From Caulobacter sp. (GTDB taxonomy: Bacteria; Pseudomonadota; Alphaproteobacteria; Caulobacterales; Caulobacteraceae), in contig JAUXMY010000017.1 in assembly GCA_030683005.1 (NCBI GenBank), forward strand, positions 1 to 64,000: DNA of 64,000 bases, in the 5' to 3' direction. Under the pieces are notes generated by a model that was given only the letters and a program-made list of their open reading frames with translations, did no database searches and had not been told where the DNA came from. Of this stretch, positions 25,786 through 34,804 are shown piece after piece; the stretch's first letter is position 1; each line of letters starts with the position of its first letter. A program made the translations under genes and the position numbers.

Positions 25786-26013
25786 ATGTCCACCCGTCTA
25801 CAGATCGCAGCGGTCGTCTATCTGATGGTGCAGGGCGTGCTGTTCGGATTCGGGGTCATCGCCATTCTGGCGACGCCTCTGACGGTTCACGCGCCGATTC
25901 TGATTCCCGCGCTGATCGTGGCGAGCGGCCTGGTGTCCCTGCCGATCAGCTGGTTCATCGCGCCGCGCCTGCGGCTGCGTCACCGCGCCCGCGGAGCCTC
26001 CCCGCGTTCCTGA
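25786..26013 (+). CDS. Small two-helix membrane protein
   Basis: This 75-residue protein has two transmembrane helices (IAAVVYLMVQGVLFGFGVIA and ILIPALIVASGLVSLPISWF) and a basic C-terminus, likely cytoplasmic. An AGGAGG ribosome site lies five bases before ATG 25786, which makes translation convincing. No family is recognised. It lies 73 bp after dapF. Confidence 0.7.
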   Translation: MSTRLQIAAVVYLMVQGVLFGFGVIAILATPLTVHAPILIPALIVASGLVSLPISWFIAPRLRLRHRARGASPRS

Positions 26014-26189
26014 GGCGCGTTTCTTCCGGGATGACTGCGACCGGGCCGGAGGACCTTGAGTTCACGGAACGGCTGCAGACAGCTCGCGCGCTCGCATAAC
26101 GCCGTTCCATCGGCGTGCGCGCGGGGTTAAGCTTTCCCCCGCCGGTCAGGGGGCCTTTGTCGGGAAGGTTCGCCGGCAGGGGGACTTCC

Positions 26190-26681
26190 ATGAGGATGAT
26201 CAACATATTGGTCGCCGTCGCGGCCGGCGCGACCGTGATCGCCGCCGCGGGCGCGGCCCAGGCCCAGGGGTCCGTCTCGCCCCCCTGCCTCGCGCTGGAA
26301 ACGGCCGCCGAAGGCGCGCTGGGCGCCGCCGCCACCGTCGGGCCAGCCAGCGTCGGCTATGTCGGCTACACCGACGTCGATGGCTGCCAGATCAGCTTCG
26401 CCGGCACCGGCGAGACATTCGGAACCAGTTTCCAGGCGGTCGCCGCCAAGCTCGACACGCTGCTGACGGGTGACGGCTGGACCCGCGACCCCAACGCTGA
26501 CGCGGACGGTCCGACCGGCACGGCGGGCGGCTACAAGAAGGGCTCGCAACTGCTGTTCGTCAGCGTCACCTACGATACGCCGGAGGGCGTCTGCCGCGCG
26601 GACGCGCCCGTCGCCAGCTGCAAGCCGACGGCGGCGCAGATGAACTACGCCATCACGCTTGGCCTGCGGCCGGCGTCCTAG
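26190..26681 (+). CDS. Hypothetical secreted protein
   Basis: This 163-residue protein has a signal peptide (MRMINILVAVAAGATVIAAA, cleavage after AQA). The mature part contains four cysteines (PPCLAL, DGCQIS, GVCRAD, ASCKPT), plausibly two disulphides in the periplasm. I recognise no domain. It is followed 11 bases later by another small secreted protein gene, so the two probably form an operon. Confidence 0.72.
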   Translation: MRMINILVAVAAGATVIAAAGAAQAQGSVSPPCLALETAAEGALGAAATVGPASVGYVGYTDVDGCQISFAGTGETFGTSFQAVAAKLDTLLTGDGWTRDPNADADGPTGTAGGYKKGSQLLFVSVTYDTPEGVCRADAPVASCKPTAAQMNYAITLGLRPAS

Positions 26682-26692
26682 GAGAGACCGAC

Positions 26693-27100
26693 ATGAAACG
26701 CCTGATGCTGGCGGCCCTGGCCGCCCTCGCCTTCGCGCCCGCCGCCTCCGCCATGGGGACGGCCGGGGTGATCCTCGATCCCAAATGCCTGTCCGAAGCC
26801 GCTTGGGAAGTCGATCCGACCGCCGCGCCGATCCAGATCTTCGGCTGCCGTCCGGTGGAGAATATCCCGGCGCCCGACGCCGAGGGCTGGACCACCTGGA
26901 CACGGCCTCTGGAGAACGGCACGGACGCCGGCTTCACCAAGGTGAAGATGCTGCCCGGGCCCACGCCGACCACGATCCAGTTCCTGCTGGTCGACAGCGG
27001 CGGCGGCAGCGGAAACTTCGGCTACAAGGTGAGCGGCACGCCCGGCGGCGACGGCATCCTGCAGAACCCGAAGGTCGACGTCTGGTCGGGCGGGGATTGA
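26693..27100 (+). CDS. Hypothetical secreted protein
   Basis: This 135-residue protein has a signal peptide (MKRLMLAALAALAFAPAASA). The mature part has two cysteines (PKCLSE, FGCRPV) and a glycine-rich C-terminal segment (SGGGSGNFGYKVSGTPGGDG). No family is recognised. The start has a GGAGAGACCGAC leader that includes a ribosome site. It is the second gene of the pair and converges on thpR with one base between the stops. Confidence 0.7.
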   Translation: MKRLMLAALAALAFAPAASAMGTAGVILDPKCLSEAAWEVDPTAAPIQIFGCRPVENIPAPDAEGWTTWTRPLENGTDAGFTKVKMLPGPTPTTIQFLLVDSGGGSGNFGYKVSGTPGGDGILQNPKVDVWSGGD

Positions 27101-27101
27101 C

Positions 27102-27635
27102 CTACAGCCGGTACTCCGCCTCCAGCACGTACCGCGACCCCTCCGAGGTCTGGTGGCTGGAGTAGAGCCCGAAGCGGTCGACGGCGAAGACCGGCGACTT
27201 CAGCAGGCTGTTGGCCTCCAGCCAGGCCGCGACGGCGGCCGGGTCCGGGCGGCGCAGATAGGCCATGGTGACGTGCGGACGATAGGCCCTGCCCTCGCCC
27301 TTTAGCCCCGCGCGGCGAGCGGCGGCCTCGCACTTGCCGGCCAGGCCATGCAGCGGCTCGCTCCTGCCCACCCCCGCCCAGACGGCGTGGATGTCCCGGC
27401 CTTCGCCGAACGCCCCGACCCCGTCGAGCGCAAGCCCGAAAGGCGATCGGGCGATGGTGGCCAGCTCGATGTCGAGGTCCTCGGCGACCCGCGGCTGTAC
27501 GTCGCCGAAGAAGCGCAGCGTGATGTGCAGCGCCTCCTGCGGCCGCCACCGCGCGCCGTCCAGCCCGCGCATGCGGCTGGTCAGCGGCTGGCCGATATCC
27601 TCGGGAACGGCGATGGCGGCGAAGAGGCGGATCAT
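27102..27635 (-). CDS. thpR: RNA 2',3'-cyclic phosphodiesterase
   Basis: ThpR (2H phosphoesterase, formerly LigT) opens 2',3'-cyclic phosphate ends of RNA. The 177-residue protein shows both HxT motifs, HITLRF near residue 36 and HVTMAY near 121, and the typical start MIRLFAAIAVPEDI. ATG 27633-27635 is chosen; the upstream frame runs into the REP element. It stands alone. Confidence 0.92.
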   Translation of the reverse strand: MIRLFAAIAVPEDIGQPLTSRMRGLDGARWRPQEALHITLRFFGDVQPRVAEDLDIELATIARSPFGLALDGVGAFGEGRDIHAVWAGVGRSEPLHGLAGKCEAAARRAGLKGEGRAYRPHVTMAYLRRPDPAAVAAWLEANSLLKSPVFAVDRFGLYSSHQTSEGSRYVLEAEYRL

Positions 27636-27641
27636 GGGTCT

Positions 27642-27750
27642 TGCGTCCTTCGACACGGCGCTGCGCGCCTGCTCAGGATGACTGGAGTGGAAGGCCAACC
27701 ATCCTAATCATGCTGAGCAGCGCTCGTAAGAGCGCGTGTCGAAGCACGCA
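27642..27750. repeat. Inverted pair of GTCATCCTGAGCAG-type REP elements, copy 3
   Basis: Right-type unit 27642-27682 overlaps the leader of thpR; left-type unit 27707-27750 ends next to the aldo/keto reductase stop. Confidence 0.75.
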
Positions 27751-27756
27751 CGGCGG

Positions 27757-28809
27757 TCAGGGACACGGGTTCGGCCGCTGGACGTGGATGGCGTCCACCG
27801 CCTTCTCCAGCTCATCCGTCCACTCCAGATCGAACGCGTCAATGTTGGTCTTCAGCTGCTCCATGCTGGTGGCGCCGATGATGGTCGAGGCGACGAAGGG
27901 GCGGGTGTCGCAGAACTTCAGGGCCAGGTGCGCCGGGTCGATGCCGTGGTCGCGGGCCAGGGTGATGTACGCGGTGAAGGCTTCCTCCGCTCCCGGCCCC
28001 TCATAGCGCTGCATGCGGTTGTAGAGCGCCTTGCGCGAGCCCTCGGGCAGGGCGCCGCCCAAGTACTTGCCGGTCAGCCAGCCCTGGGCGAGCGGCGAAT
28101 AGGCCAGCAGGCCGATGTCCTCGCGCATGCCCATCTCGGCCAGGCCGTACTCATAGACACGGTTGGCCAGGTGGTAGGCGTTCTGGATCGAGGCGACACG
28201 GGGCAGCCCACGCTTCTCCGACTCCTGCAGGAACCGCATCACCCCCCAGGGAAACTCGTTGGACAGGCCGACGGCGCGGATGCGGCCGGCCTTCACATGG
28301 ACGTCCAGCGCTTCGAGGATCGACTCGAACGGCTCGTAGTCGTCGTCATAGTCCTTGAACGTCATGCCGCCGAAGGTGCGCACCGCGCGGTCGGGCCAGT
28401 GCAGCTGGTAAAGGTCGAGGTAGTCGGTCCGCAGGCGCTTCAGCGAATTTTCCACCGCCTCGTCGATCTGGGCCTTCGTCTGGCGGGCGTTGGACTTGTC
28501 GGCGCGGATCCAGTCCAGACCGCCGAACACCGAGCCGCGGCCGGCGACCTTGGAGGCCAGCACGATCCTGTCGCGCTTGCCCGACTTCTCCAGCCAGGTT
28601 CCGATGTACTGCTCGGTTCGGCCCTGCGTCTCCGGACGCGGCGGGCTGGCGTACATCTCGGCGGTGTCCCAGAAGGTGACGCCACGCTCGAAGGCGTAGT
28701 CCATCTGGGCGTGCGCCTCGGCCTCGGTGTTCTGCGACCCCCAGGTCATGGTGCCCAGGCAGCAGCGGCTGATGTCGATGCCGGTGCGGCCCAGTTTCGA
28801 ATACTGCAA
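27757..28809 (-). CDS. Aldo/keto reductase, Tas-like
   Basis: This 350-residue NADPH-dependent oxidoreductase has the AKR barrel and tetrad: FWDTAEMYA (Asp and Tyr), LASKVAG (Lys), YQLHWPD (His), plus the NADPH-binding AYSPLAQGWLTGKY and STIIGATSMEQL segments. It resembles E. coli Tas. I place the start at TTG 28807-28809: LQYSKLGRTGIDIS aligns with the MQYHR start of Tas and a GAGGGGG ribosome site lies just upstream. The in-frame ATG at 28851 adds 14 unrelated residues. Substrate unknown. Confidence 0.9.
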   Translation of the reverse strand: MQYSKLGRTGIDISRCCLGTMTWGSQNTEAEAHAQMDYAFERGVTFWDTAEMYASPPRPETQGRTEQYIGTWLEKSGKRDRIVLASKVAGRGSVFGGLDWIRADKSNARQTKAQIDEAVENSLKRLRTDYLDLYQLHWPDRAVRTFGGMTFKDYDDDYEPFESILEALDVHVKAGRIRAVGLSNEFPWGVMRFLQESEKRGLPRVASIQNAYHLANRVYEYGLAEMGMREDIGLLAYSPLAQGWLTGKYLGGALPEGSRKALYNRMQRYEGPGAEEAFTAYITLARDHGIDPAHLALKFCDTRPFVASTIIGATSMEQLKTNIDAFDLEWTDELEKAVDAIHVQRPNPCP

Positions 28810-28920
28810 GTCAGATCCCCCTCGTTGCGCCCTTGGCGGCACCCTCTTCACGTTCGCTAGCAGATTTTCGTCGTGGCGAGGCGCGATCCGTCGGGATCGC
28901 GTCCCGAACAGCGCAAGGCC

Positions 28921-29568
28921 CTAGCGCACGGCGGCCAGCACCCGGGCCACCACCGGCGCCAGCCGGGCGGCGATGATCGCCACGCCCTGGGCGTTGGGAT
29001 GAATGCCGTCGCGCTGGTTCAGGCGACGGTCGCCGGCCACCCCGGCCAGCAGGTTCGGATACAGGGTGACGCCGTGCTTGCGCGCCAGATCGGCGTAGAG
29101 CGCCTCGACGTCGCGGGCGTAGGAGCGGCCCAGCGCGCTGGGAACGGTGATCCCGGCCAGCACCACGGGGATGCCGCGCGCCTTCAGTTTCTGGATGATG
29201 CGGTCGAGGTTGGCGCGGGTCTGTTTCGGGTCCAGCCCCTGCAGAAGGTCATTGGCGCCAAGGGCGACGACACAGACGCTGGTGTCGCGCTGGACGCTGA
29301 AGTCGACCCGGGCCAGGCCGCCGGCCGTGGTGTCGCCGCTGACGCCGGCGCCGCGCACCCGGGCGCCGGGAACAGCCTTGGCCAGCTCCCGCTCCAGCCT
29401 GGCCGGCAGCGCCTCGCGGGCCGGCAGGCCGTATCCGGCGGTGATGGAGTCGCCGAGCACGGTGACGATGCGCGGACGCGCCTGGGCGCAGGCCGGCGCC
29501 GCCGCGGCGGCGAGCAGCAAGCCGGCGAAGGCGCGGCGGGTGAAGGGACCGTAAGGTGTGCGAGCCAT
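28921..29568 (-). CDS. tesA: SGNH-family arylesterase/lysophospholipase, TesA-like
   Basis: This 215-residue secreted hydrolase has the SGNH blocks: VLGDSITAGYG (catalytic Ser), SGDTTAGG (Gly), LGANDLLQG (Asn) and DGIHPNAQG (Asp/His). TesA acts as thioesterase I, protease I and lysophospholipase L1 in E. coli; the exact substrate here is unknown. The N-terminus has TRRAFAGLLLAAAAAPACAQ, a possible twin-arginine or Sec signal. It is divergent from the ybbA-ybbP ABC genes with 51 bp between the starts, a conserved arrangement. Confidence 0.9.
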   Translation of the reverse strand: MARTPYGPFTRRAFAGLLLAAAAAPACAQARPRIVTVLGDSITAGYGLPAREALPARLERELAKAVPGARVRGAGVSGDTTAGGLARVDFSVQRDTSVCVVALGANDLLQGLDPKQTRANLDRIIQKLKARGIPVVLAGITVPSALGRSYARDVEALYADLARKHGVTLYPNLLAGVAGDRRLNQRDGIHPNAQGVAIIAARLAPVVARVLAAVR

Positions 29569-29619
29569 GTCTTCGTCCTACATAGGGTGTTCAGGCCCAC
29601 CGGAAAACGTCCCCCGCCC

Positions 29620-30309
29620 ATGTTCGACGCATCGACGACGACGCCGCTCTCCCTCGACGCGGTCACCCTGACGTTGCCCTCGGCAGCGGGGCCGGTGGAA
29701 ATTCTTCGGGGCGTCAGTCTGACCGTCGAGCCGGGCGAACGTGTGGCGGTGGTCGGGCCGTCCGGTTCGGGCAAGTCCTCGCTGATCGCCGTGGCCGCCG
29801 GGCTGGAGCAGCCGACGTCGGGCGCCGTGCGCCTGTTCGGCCAGGACCTGGGCCGGCTGAGCGAAGATGGGCGTGCGAAGCTGCGCCGGGGCAAGGTGTC
29901 GCTGGTCTTCCAGTCCTTCCATCTGCTGCCCAACATGACGGCCGAGGAAAACGTCTCCGCGCCGCTGGAGATCGCCGGCCGGAGCGCGGCGGCGAAGACG
30001 GCCCGCGAATGGCTGGACCGCGTGGGCCTCTCGGAGCGCCTGCGCCACTATCCGCACCAGCTGAGCGGCGGCGAGCAGCAGCGGGTCGCCCTGGCCCGCG
30101 CCCTGGCCATCCAGCCGGAACTGCTGTTCGCCGACGAGCCAACCGGCAACCTTGACGCCGCCAACGCCTCGGGCGTGGCCGATCTGATGTTCGAGCTGGT
30201 CGCCGAGACCGGCGCGGCCCTGGTGCTGGTCACCCACGATCCGGCCCTGGCGGCCCGCGCCGACCGCCAGATCGTCATGGGCGGCGGGCTGGTGGTGGAT
30301 CCGGCGTGA
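29620..30309 (+). CDS. ybbA: ABC transporter ATP-binding protein, YbbA/LolD-like
   Basis: This 229-residue ATPase has Walker A GPSGSGKSS near residue 47, signature LSGGEQQRVALARAL, Walker B LLFADEPTGNLD and switch VTHD. It belongs to the MacB/LolD class that works with FtsX-type permeases. ATG 29620 gives a normal start. Its stop overlaps the start of the permease gene by four bases, so they are translationally coupled. The substrate of YbbAP systems is not settled; proximity to tesA suggests lipid or thioester metabolism. Confidence 0.92.
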   Translation: MFDASTTTPLSLDAVTLTLPSAAGPVEILRGVSLTVEPGERVAVVGPSGSGKSSLIAVAAGLEQPTSGAVRLFGQDLGRLSEDGRAKLRRGKVSLVFQSFHLLPNMTAEENVSAPLEIAGRSAAAKTAREWLDRVGLSERLRHYPHQLSGGEQQRVALARALAIQPELLFADEPTGNLDAANASGVADLMFELVAETGAALVLVTHDPALAARADRQIVMGGGLVVDPA

Positions 30310-32833
30310 GCGAGCTGCCCCTGTCCTTCCGCTTCGCCGGGCGCGAGCTGCGCTCGGGCGTCGCGGGCTTTCGCATCTTCCTGGCCTGCCTGGCGCTGGG
30401 CGTCGCCGCCATCGCCGCCGCCGGCTCGACGGCCGAGGCCTTCCGGCGCGGCCTGGCGTCTGAGGCGCGGGAAATCCTCGGCGGCGACCTGAGGGTCAGC
30501 GTCGAGGGTCGCCGCTTCACCGCCGCCGACCGCGCCCGCTTCGCGGCCCTGGGCGCCACCGCCTATGCCGTCGCCTCCATGGCCATGGCCGAGACCGCCA
30601 CGGGCGAGCGCCGGCTGGTCGAACTGCGCGGCGTGTCGGGCAGCTATCCGCTGGCCGGGACGGTCGAGATCACCGGCGCGGCCTCTCTCGCCGAAGCCTT
30701 CCGGCCGGTCGGCGACGCCGCCGGCGCGGCGGTGGAGCAGACGCTGCTCGACCGGCTGAACCTGAAGCTGGGCGACCGCTTCCTGGTCGGCGAGGCGCCG
30801 TTCGTGGCCCGCGCCGTGCTGGTGTCGGAGCCCGACCGCCTGGGTCGCGGCTTCGCCCTGGGCCCGCGCGTGCTGACCACGGTCGAGGCCGTCGAGAAGG
30901 GTGGCTTCCTGCAGGAGGGTCTGCCCGACACCGGCGAGACCGTCCGCATCGCGCTGAGACCCGACCTTGCCTCCAACGCCTCGGTCGACCGCCTGGTGAA
31001 GGGGCTTCAGGCCCGGGGCTTCTCCGCCCGGGGCCGCAACGACGCCGCGGCCGGGATCAAGCGGCTGATCGACCAGCTGGAGTATTTCCTCGGCTTCATC
31101 GGCCTGGCCTCGCTGGTCGCGGGGGGTCTGGGCGTCGCCGGCGCGGTGAGCGCCTATCTCGAACAGCGCAAGGCCTCGATCGCCATCCTCAAGGCGCTGG
31201 GCGCGGAGGCGCGCTGATCCGCAACCTCTACCTGATCCAGATCGGAGCGCTGTCGCTTCTGGGCGTGGCGATCGGCCTGGGCTTCGGAGCGGTCGCCCCC
31301 CTGGTTCTGGGACAGCTGGCCGGCGACGACCTGCCTGTGCCGGCCCTGTTCGCCGTCTATCCGATGCCGCTGCTCAAGGCCGCCGCGTTCGGCCTGCTCG
31401 CCGCCGCCGCCTTCAGCCTGGCGCCGCTGGCCCGGGCCCGGACGACGCCGCCCTCCTCGCTGTTCCGACGCGACCTCGCCGGGCGGCTGACCTTCGGCAT
31501 CGAGGTCATCGTGGCCATCCTCGCCGGACTGGGTCTCGCCGGCCTCGCCGTCATCACCGCCCCCACGCCCGTGGCGGCCGGGATCATGATCGCCGGCGTG
31601 GCGGTTTCGTTCGGCCTGCTCTGGGCGCTGGGACGCGGCGCGGCCTGGCTGGCCGGCAAGGCGCGCGGCCTGACCCGGGGGCCGGTGAAGATCGGCATCG
31701 CCAATCTGGCCGGACCGCGCTCGGCGGCCCGCACGGCGGCGCCGGCCATCGGCCTGGGCGTCGCGCTGCTGTCGGCGGTGGTGCTGATCCAGTCGGCCCT
31801 GCTCAACCAGATCAGCACCGTGGCGCCGAAGACCGCCCCGGCCATGGTCTTCACCGAAATCCCCGGCGAGCGGGCCGGCGAGTTCGACGCCGTGGTCGGC
31901 CAGGCGTTCGGCCGGCCGCTGACCGACGACAACTGGCTGCGCGCGCCCTATTTCACCGGCCGCATCGTGCGGGTGAAGGGCGAGATCGTCGATCGCGAAC
32001 AGATCGCCCAGGGCGAGCGCTGGGCCTACGACAACGACATCGGCATGTCGGCCATCGGGGCGGAGCCCAATGACGCGGGCATCGTCTCGGGCCGGTGGTG
32101 GCCGGAAGGCTACGGCGGGCCGCCGCTGGTGGCGCTGGAAGAAGACGCCGCCAGGGGCGGCGGCCTGAAGGTCGGCGACATGGTGACGATCTCGGTGCTG
32201 GGCCGCGAGATGGACCTGAAGGTGGCCGTGCTGCGCAAGGTCGAGTGGGGCGGCTTTGGTCCCGCCTTCGCGGTGATCCTCAGCCCCAACGCGCTGGAGG
32301 GGGCCAGCCTGCGGCAGGTGGCCATCGCCAGGGCCGACAAGGCCCAGGAGGACCGGGTCACCCGGGCGCTCGGCCGGACGTTCCCGATGGTCAACGTCAT
32401 CAGCGTGCGCGAGCAGCTGGAGGCGGCGACCGAGATGTTCGACCGCCTGGCGCTGGCCGTGCGCGGCGCGGCGGGCGTGGCGGCCCTGGCCGGACTGCTG
32501 GTGCTGGCCGGGGCCATCGCGGCCGGCGCCAGGGCCCGGGCGCGGGAGGCGGCGACGCTGAAGGTGCTGGGCGGCTCGCGGCTGCAGATCCTCACCGCCT
32601 ACGGCGTCGAGTACGGCGCGGTCGGGCTGATCGCCGGGGTGGCGGGCGTCGCGCTCGGCTACGCCGCCGCCTGGCCGGTGGTGGTGCTGGTGTTTGAGGC
32701 CGACTGGAGCGTCGACTGGGGCGGGGTCGCCGCCCTGCTCGGCGGCGCCTCGGGCCTGGCCTTCATCGGCGGCCTGCTGGCGGCCATGCAGGCGCTGTCG
32801 AAGCGCCCGGCGCCGGTTCTGCGAACCGAATAG
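30306..32833 (+). pseudogene. ybbP: FtsX-like ABC permease YbbP, frameshifted
   Basis: Two frames together encode one YbbP permease of about 842 residues. The first (30306-31217, GTG start) contains helix 1, the periplasmic domain and helices LGFIGLASLVAGGLGVAGAV, then ends at KALGAEAR-stop. The second frame resumes at 31211 with ALIRNLYLIQIGALSLLGVA and runs in frame to 32833, covering the rest of the FtsX/MacB permease with its C-terminal helices. Inserting one G after 31209 would read KALGAEGALIRN without a break. A one-base deletion or sequencing error in this GC-rich run explains it. If real, the transporter is broken while its ATPase gene is intact. Confidence 0.85.
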
Positions 32834-32913
32834 TCCGGTTCCGCTTGCGTCAGGCCGCTGCAGACCCGATATCTAGCGAGCGTCCATCAGGGGCGCCTTG
32901 AAAGGGTTTTTCC

Positions 32914-33666
32914 ATGAGCGACTTCGAACGCGGAAGCGCGCGCTCGATTCCGCAAACGGCCGACATGTCGATCGACGCGGGACTGCGCGCCTTCATGCTC
33001 GGCGTGTACAACAAGATGGCTCTGGGCCTGCTGCTGTCCGCGGCGCTGGCCTACGCCACCTCCTCGATCCCGGCGATCACCAGCCTGCTGTATGTGACGA
33101 CCGAGACGGGCCGCCTGGCCGGCTTCACGATGCTGGGCCAGATCGTCCGCTTCGCGCCTCTGGCCATGGTGCTGGTGGTGATGTTCACCTCGCGCAACAT
33201 GACCGCCAGGCAGTCGGGCATCTACTACTGGACCCTGGTCACCGCCATCGGCGCGGGCTTGGGCATCTGGCTGCTGGCCTACACCGGCGCCTCGGTGTTC
33301 ATGACCTTCCTGATCACCGCCACCTCGTTCGGCGCGCTGAGCCTGGTCGGCTACACCACCAAGAAGAACCTGACCGGCATGGGCAGCTTCCTCATCATGG
33401 GCGTGTGGGGCCTGATCATCGCCAGCCTGGTGAACATGTTCATGAACCTGCCGGCGCTGTACTGGATCATCAACGCCCTCGGCGTTCTGATCTTCTCCGG
33501 CCTGATCGCCTACGACACCCAGCGCCTGAAGATGACCTACTACGACGTCAAGGGTCACGGCGAGAGCATGGCCGTGGCCACCAACATGGGTGCGCTGAGC
33601 CTCTACCTGGACTTCATCAACCTGTTCCAGTTCCTGATGGCCTTCCTGGGCGTCCGCCGCGAGTAG
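32914..33666 (+). CDS. Bax inhibitor-1/YccA family membrane protein
   Basis: This 250-residue inner-membrane protein has seven predicted helices and the BI-1 family pattern: AFMLGVYNKMALGLLLSA at helix 1, LITATSFGALSLVGYTTKKN in the middle, IINALGVLIFSGLIAYDTQR and the C-terminal ALSLYLDFINLFQFLMAFLG. Family members influence membrane ion homeostasis and interact with FtsH in E. coli. The gene is monocistronic and ends in a clear terminator. Confidence 0.93.
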   Translation: MSDFERGSARSIPQTADMSIDAGLRAFMLGVYNKMALGLLLSAALAYATSSIPAITSLLYVTTETGRLAGFTMLGQIVRFAPLAMVLVVMFTSRNMTARQSGIYYWTLVTAIGAGLGIWLLAYTGASVFMTFLITATSFGALSLVGYTTKKNLTGMGSFLIMGVWGLIIASLVNMFMNLPALYWIINALGVLIFSGLIAYDTQRLKMTYYDVKGHGESMAVATNMGALSLYLDFINLFQFLMAFLGVRRE

Positions 33667-33691
33667 CGGCGTCGCCACCGCGAAATGAAGA

Positions 33692-33722
33692 GGCCCCGTC
33701 GAGTGATCGGCGGGGCCTTTTC
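33692..33722 (+). terminator. Rho-independent terminator of the BI-1 gene
   Basis: Stem GGCCCCGTCG/CGGCGGGGCC (one wobble pair) with a 6-base loop, then TTTTCTTT. Confidence 0.85.
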
Positions 33723-33774
33723 TTTGGTGGTGAAAGCTGTTGCGCTTCGGCCGTGACCAGCCACCCTTGCGCCC

Positions 33775-34137
33775 ATGACACCCACTGGCGCGCCACCGCA
33801 GCACACAGCCGCCGACTTCTACGGCTTCTTTCTGGATGGCCTCCGGGACATCGTCGCGGATGCGGAGGCGGCCCGGGTGGACCCCACCGGGATCGCCCTG
33901 CTGAGGCAGGCGCTGACTGTGTTCGAGGCCGAGTTCCGGCGACGACACACGGCCGCAGCGGCCGTCACGCCACCGGCCCTCCCGATGGCAAGCGATGCGC
34001 CGGAGGCCACCTTCTACTGGCATGCCCTTGCGGGCCTTACCGATGACGCCTGGGCGTCGGATGCCGATGTGGAGGGTATCGCGCTTCTGGATGAGGCCAT
34101 GATGCTGCTCAGGCCCGCCCCTACTCCACCACCGTGA
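33775..34137 (+). CDS. Hypothetical protein
   Basis: This 120-residue frame has two similar blocks: FYGFFLDGLRDIVADAEAAR...DPTGIALLRQALTVFE and FYWHALAGLTDDAWASDADVEGIALLDEAMMLL. The internal similarity (aromatic-x-x-x-LxxL...D...GIALLxxAL) suggests a small helical protein with a duplicated unit, which argues that the frame is real. No ribosome site is evident before ATG 33775, and the end overlaps the DUF2794 gene by 17 bases. No family recognised. Confidence 0.5.
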   Translation: MTPTGAPPQHTAADFYGFFLDGLRDIVADAEAARVDPTGIALLRQALTVFEAEFRRRHTAAAAVTPPALPMASDAPEATFYWHALAGLTDDAWASDADVEGIALLDEAMMLLRPAPTPPP

Positions 34138-34456
34138 AGCGACCCTTCTCGAACACCTTGAGCACCTGGTCGAGCTCGTGGCCGCGCCTGAGCACATGGC
34201 CGCTCTGGTTCAGCACCGCCCAGGCGCCCTGCCGGCGGGCAAGCGCCGGGCGCTTCTCGATGCGGTAGAGGGGCGCCTCGCCGGAGCGGCGGAAGACGGT
34301 GAACACCGCCGCGTCCGCGCCACCGCCGATGCCGTAGTCGCGCCAGTCCCCGGCGGCCACGCGCTGTCCGTACAGCCGCAGGAGACGCTCCAGTTCGCGC
34401 CGCTCGAAGAAGATCGTCGCGGCGCGCGGCGCGGAGTATGTCGGTTCGAACGCCAT
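34121..34456 (-). CDS. DUF2794 domain protein
   Basis: This 111-residue protein matches DUF2794, a family confined mostly to alphaproteobacteria with no known function. Conserved stretches are FERRELERLLRLYGQRVAAG, WRDYGIG, AVFTVFRRSGEAPLYRIEKR and LRRGHELDQVLKVFE. ATG 34454-34456 fits the family start. It converges on the hypothetical gene before it with a short overlap of the 3' ends. Confidence 0.88.
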   Translation of the reverse strand: MAFEPTYSAPRAATIFFERRELERLLRLYGQRVAAGDWRDYGIGGGADAAVFTVFRRSGEAPLYRIEKRPALARRQGAWAVLNQSGHVLRRGHELDQVLKVFEKGRFTVVE

Positions 34457-34730
34457 GCGTTGATCAGGCTAGCGCTGAATCGCCGCCGTTGGCGAGGGCC
34501 GTCGCGATTCCGTCACGGTCGGCCGGTTTGTGCGCGACCTGTCACACAAGGCGGCGCAGGGCCGCAAAATGACCTTGTTTCCGACGCGCGCCCGCCGGAT
34601 CGACCCACCAGATTAGCAATGTCGGCCGGTTGGAACTCCTGAGGTTCAGGATCCTGAACAGCCCCCCCAGCCCCCTCCCGGATCACGGGATTTCGGCCGG
34701 CCGACGACCTCCCCGACTATCCCCTTGATG

Positions 34731-34765
34731 AGCCCGCGTTGCCTTCCCCTCCGGCAGCGCGGGCT
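34731..34765 (+). other. Terminator-like hairpin ahead of the SDR gene
   Basis: AGCCCGCGTTGCC and GGCAGCGCGGGCT pair over 13 positions (one wobble) around a 9-base loop, followed by TCATTGTG. The gap 34457-34804 has no gene that I can see. The hairpin could end an unrecognised small RNA or a transcript coming from upstream, or act as a leader for the SDR gene. Confidence 0.4.
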
Positions 34766-34804
34766 TCATTGTGTCTGGACCACAGAACAGACAGGGAAAC
34801 GGAC

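Noticed and set aside
31190..31220. Programmed frameshifting in ybbP
   Set aside because: No slippery heptamer is seen near the junction and YbbP is not known for frameshifting; a simple one-base deletion or error is more economical.
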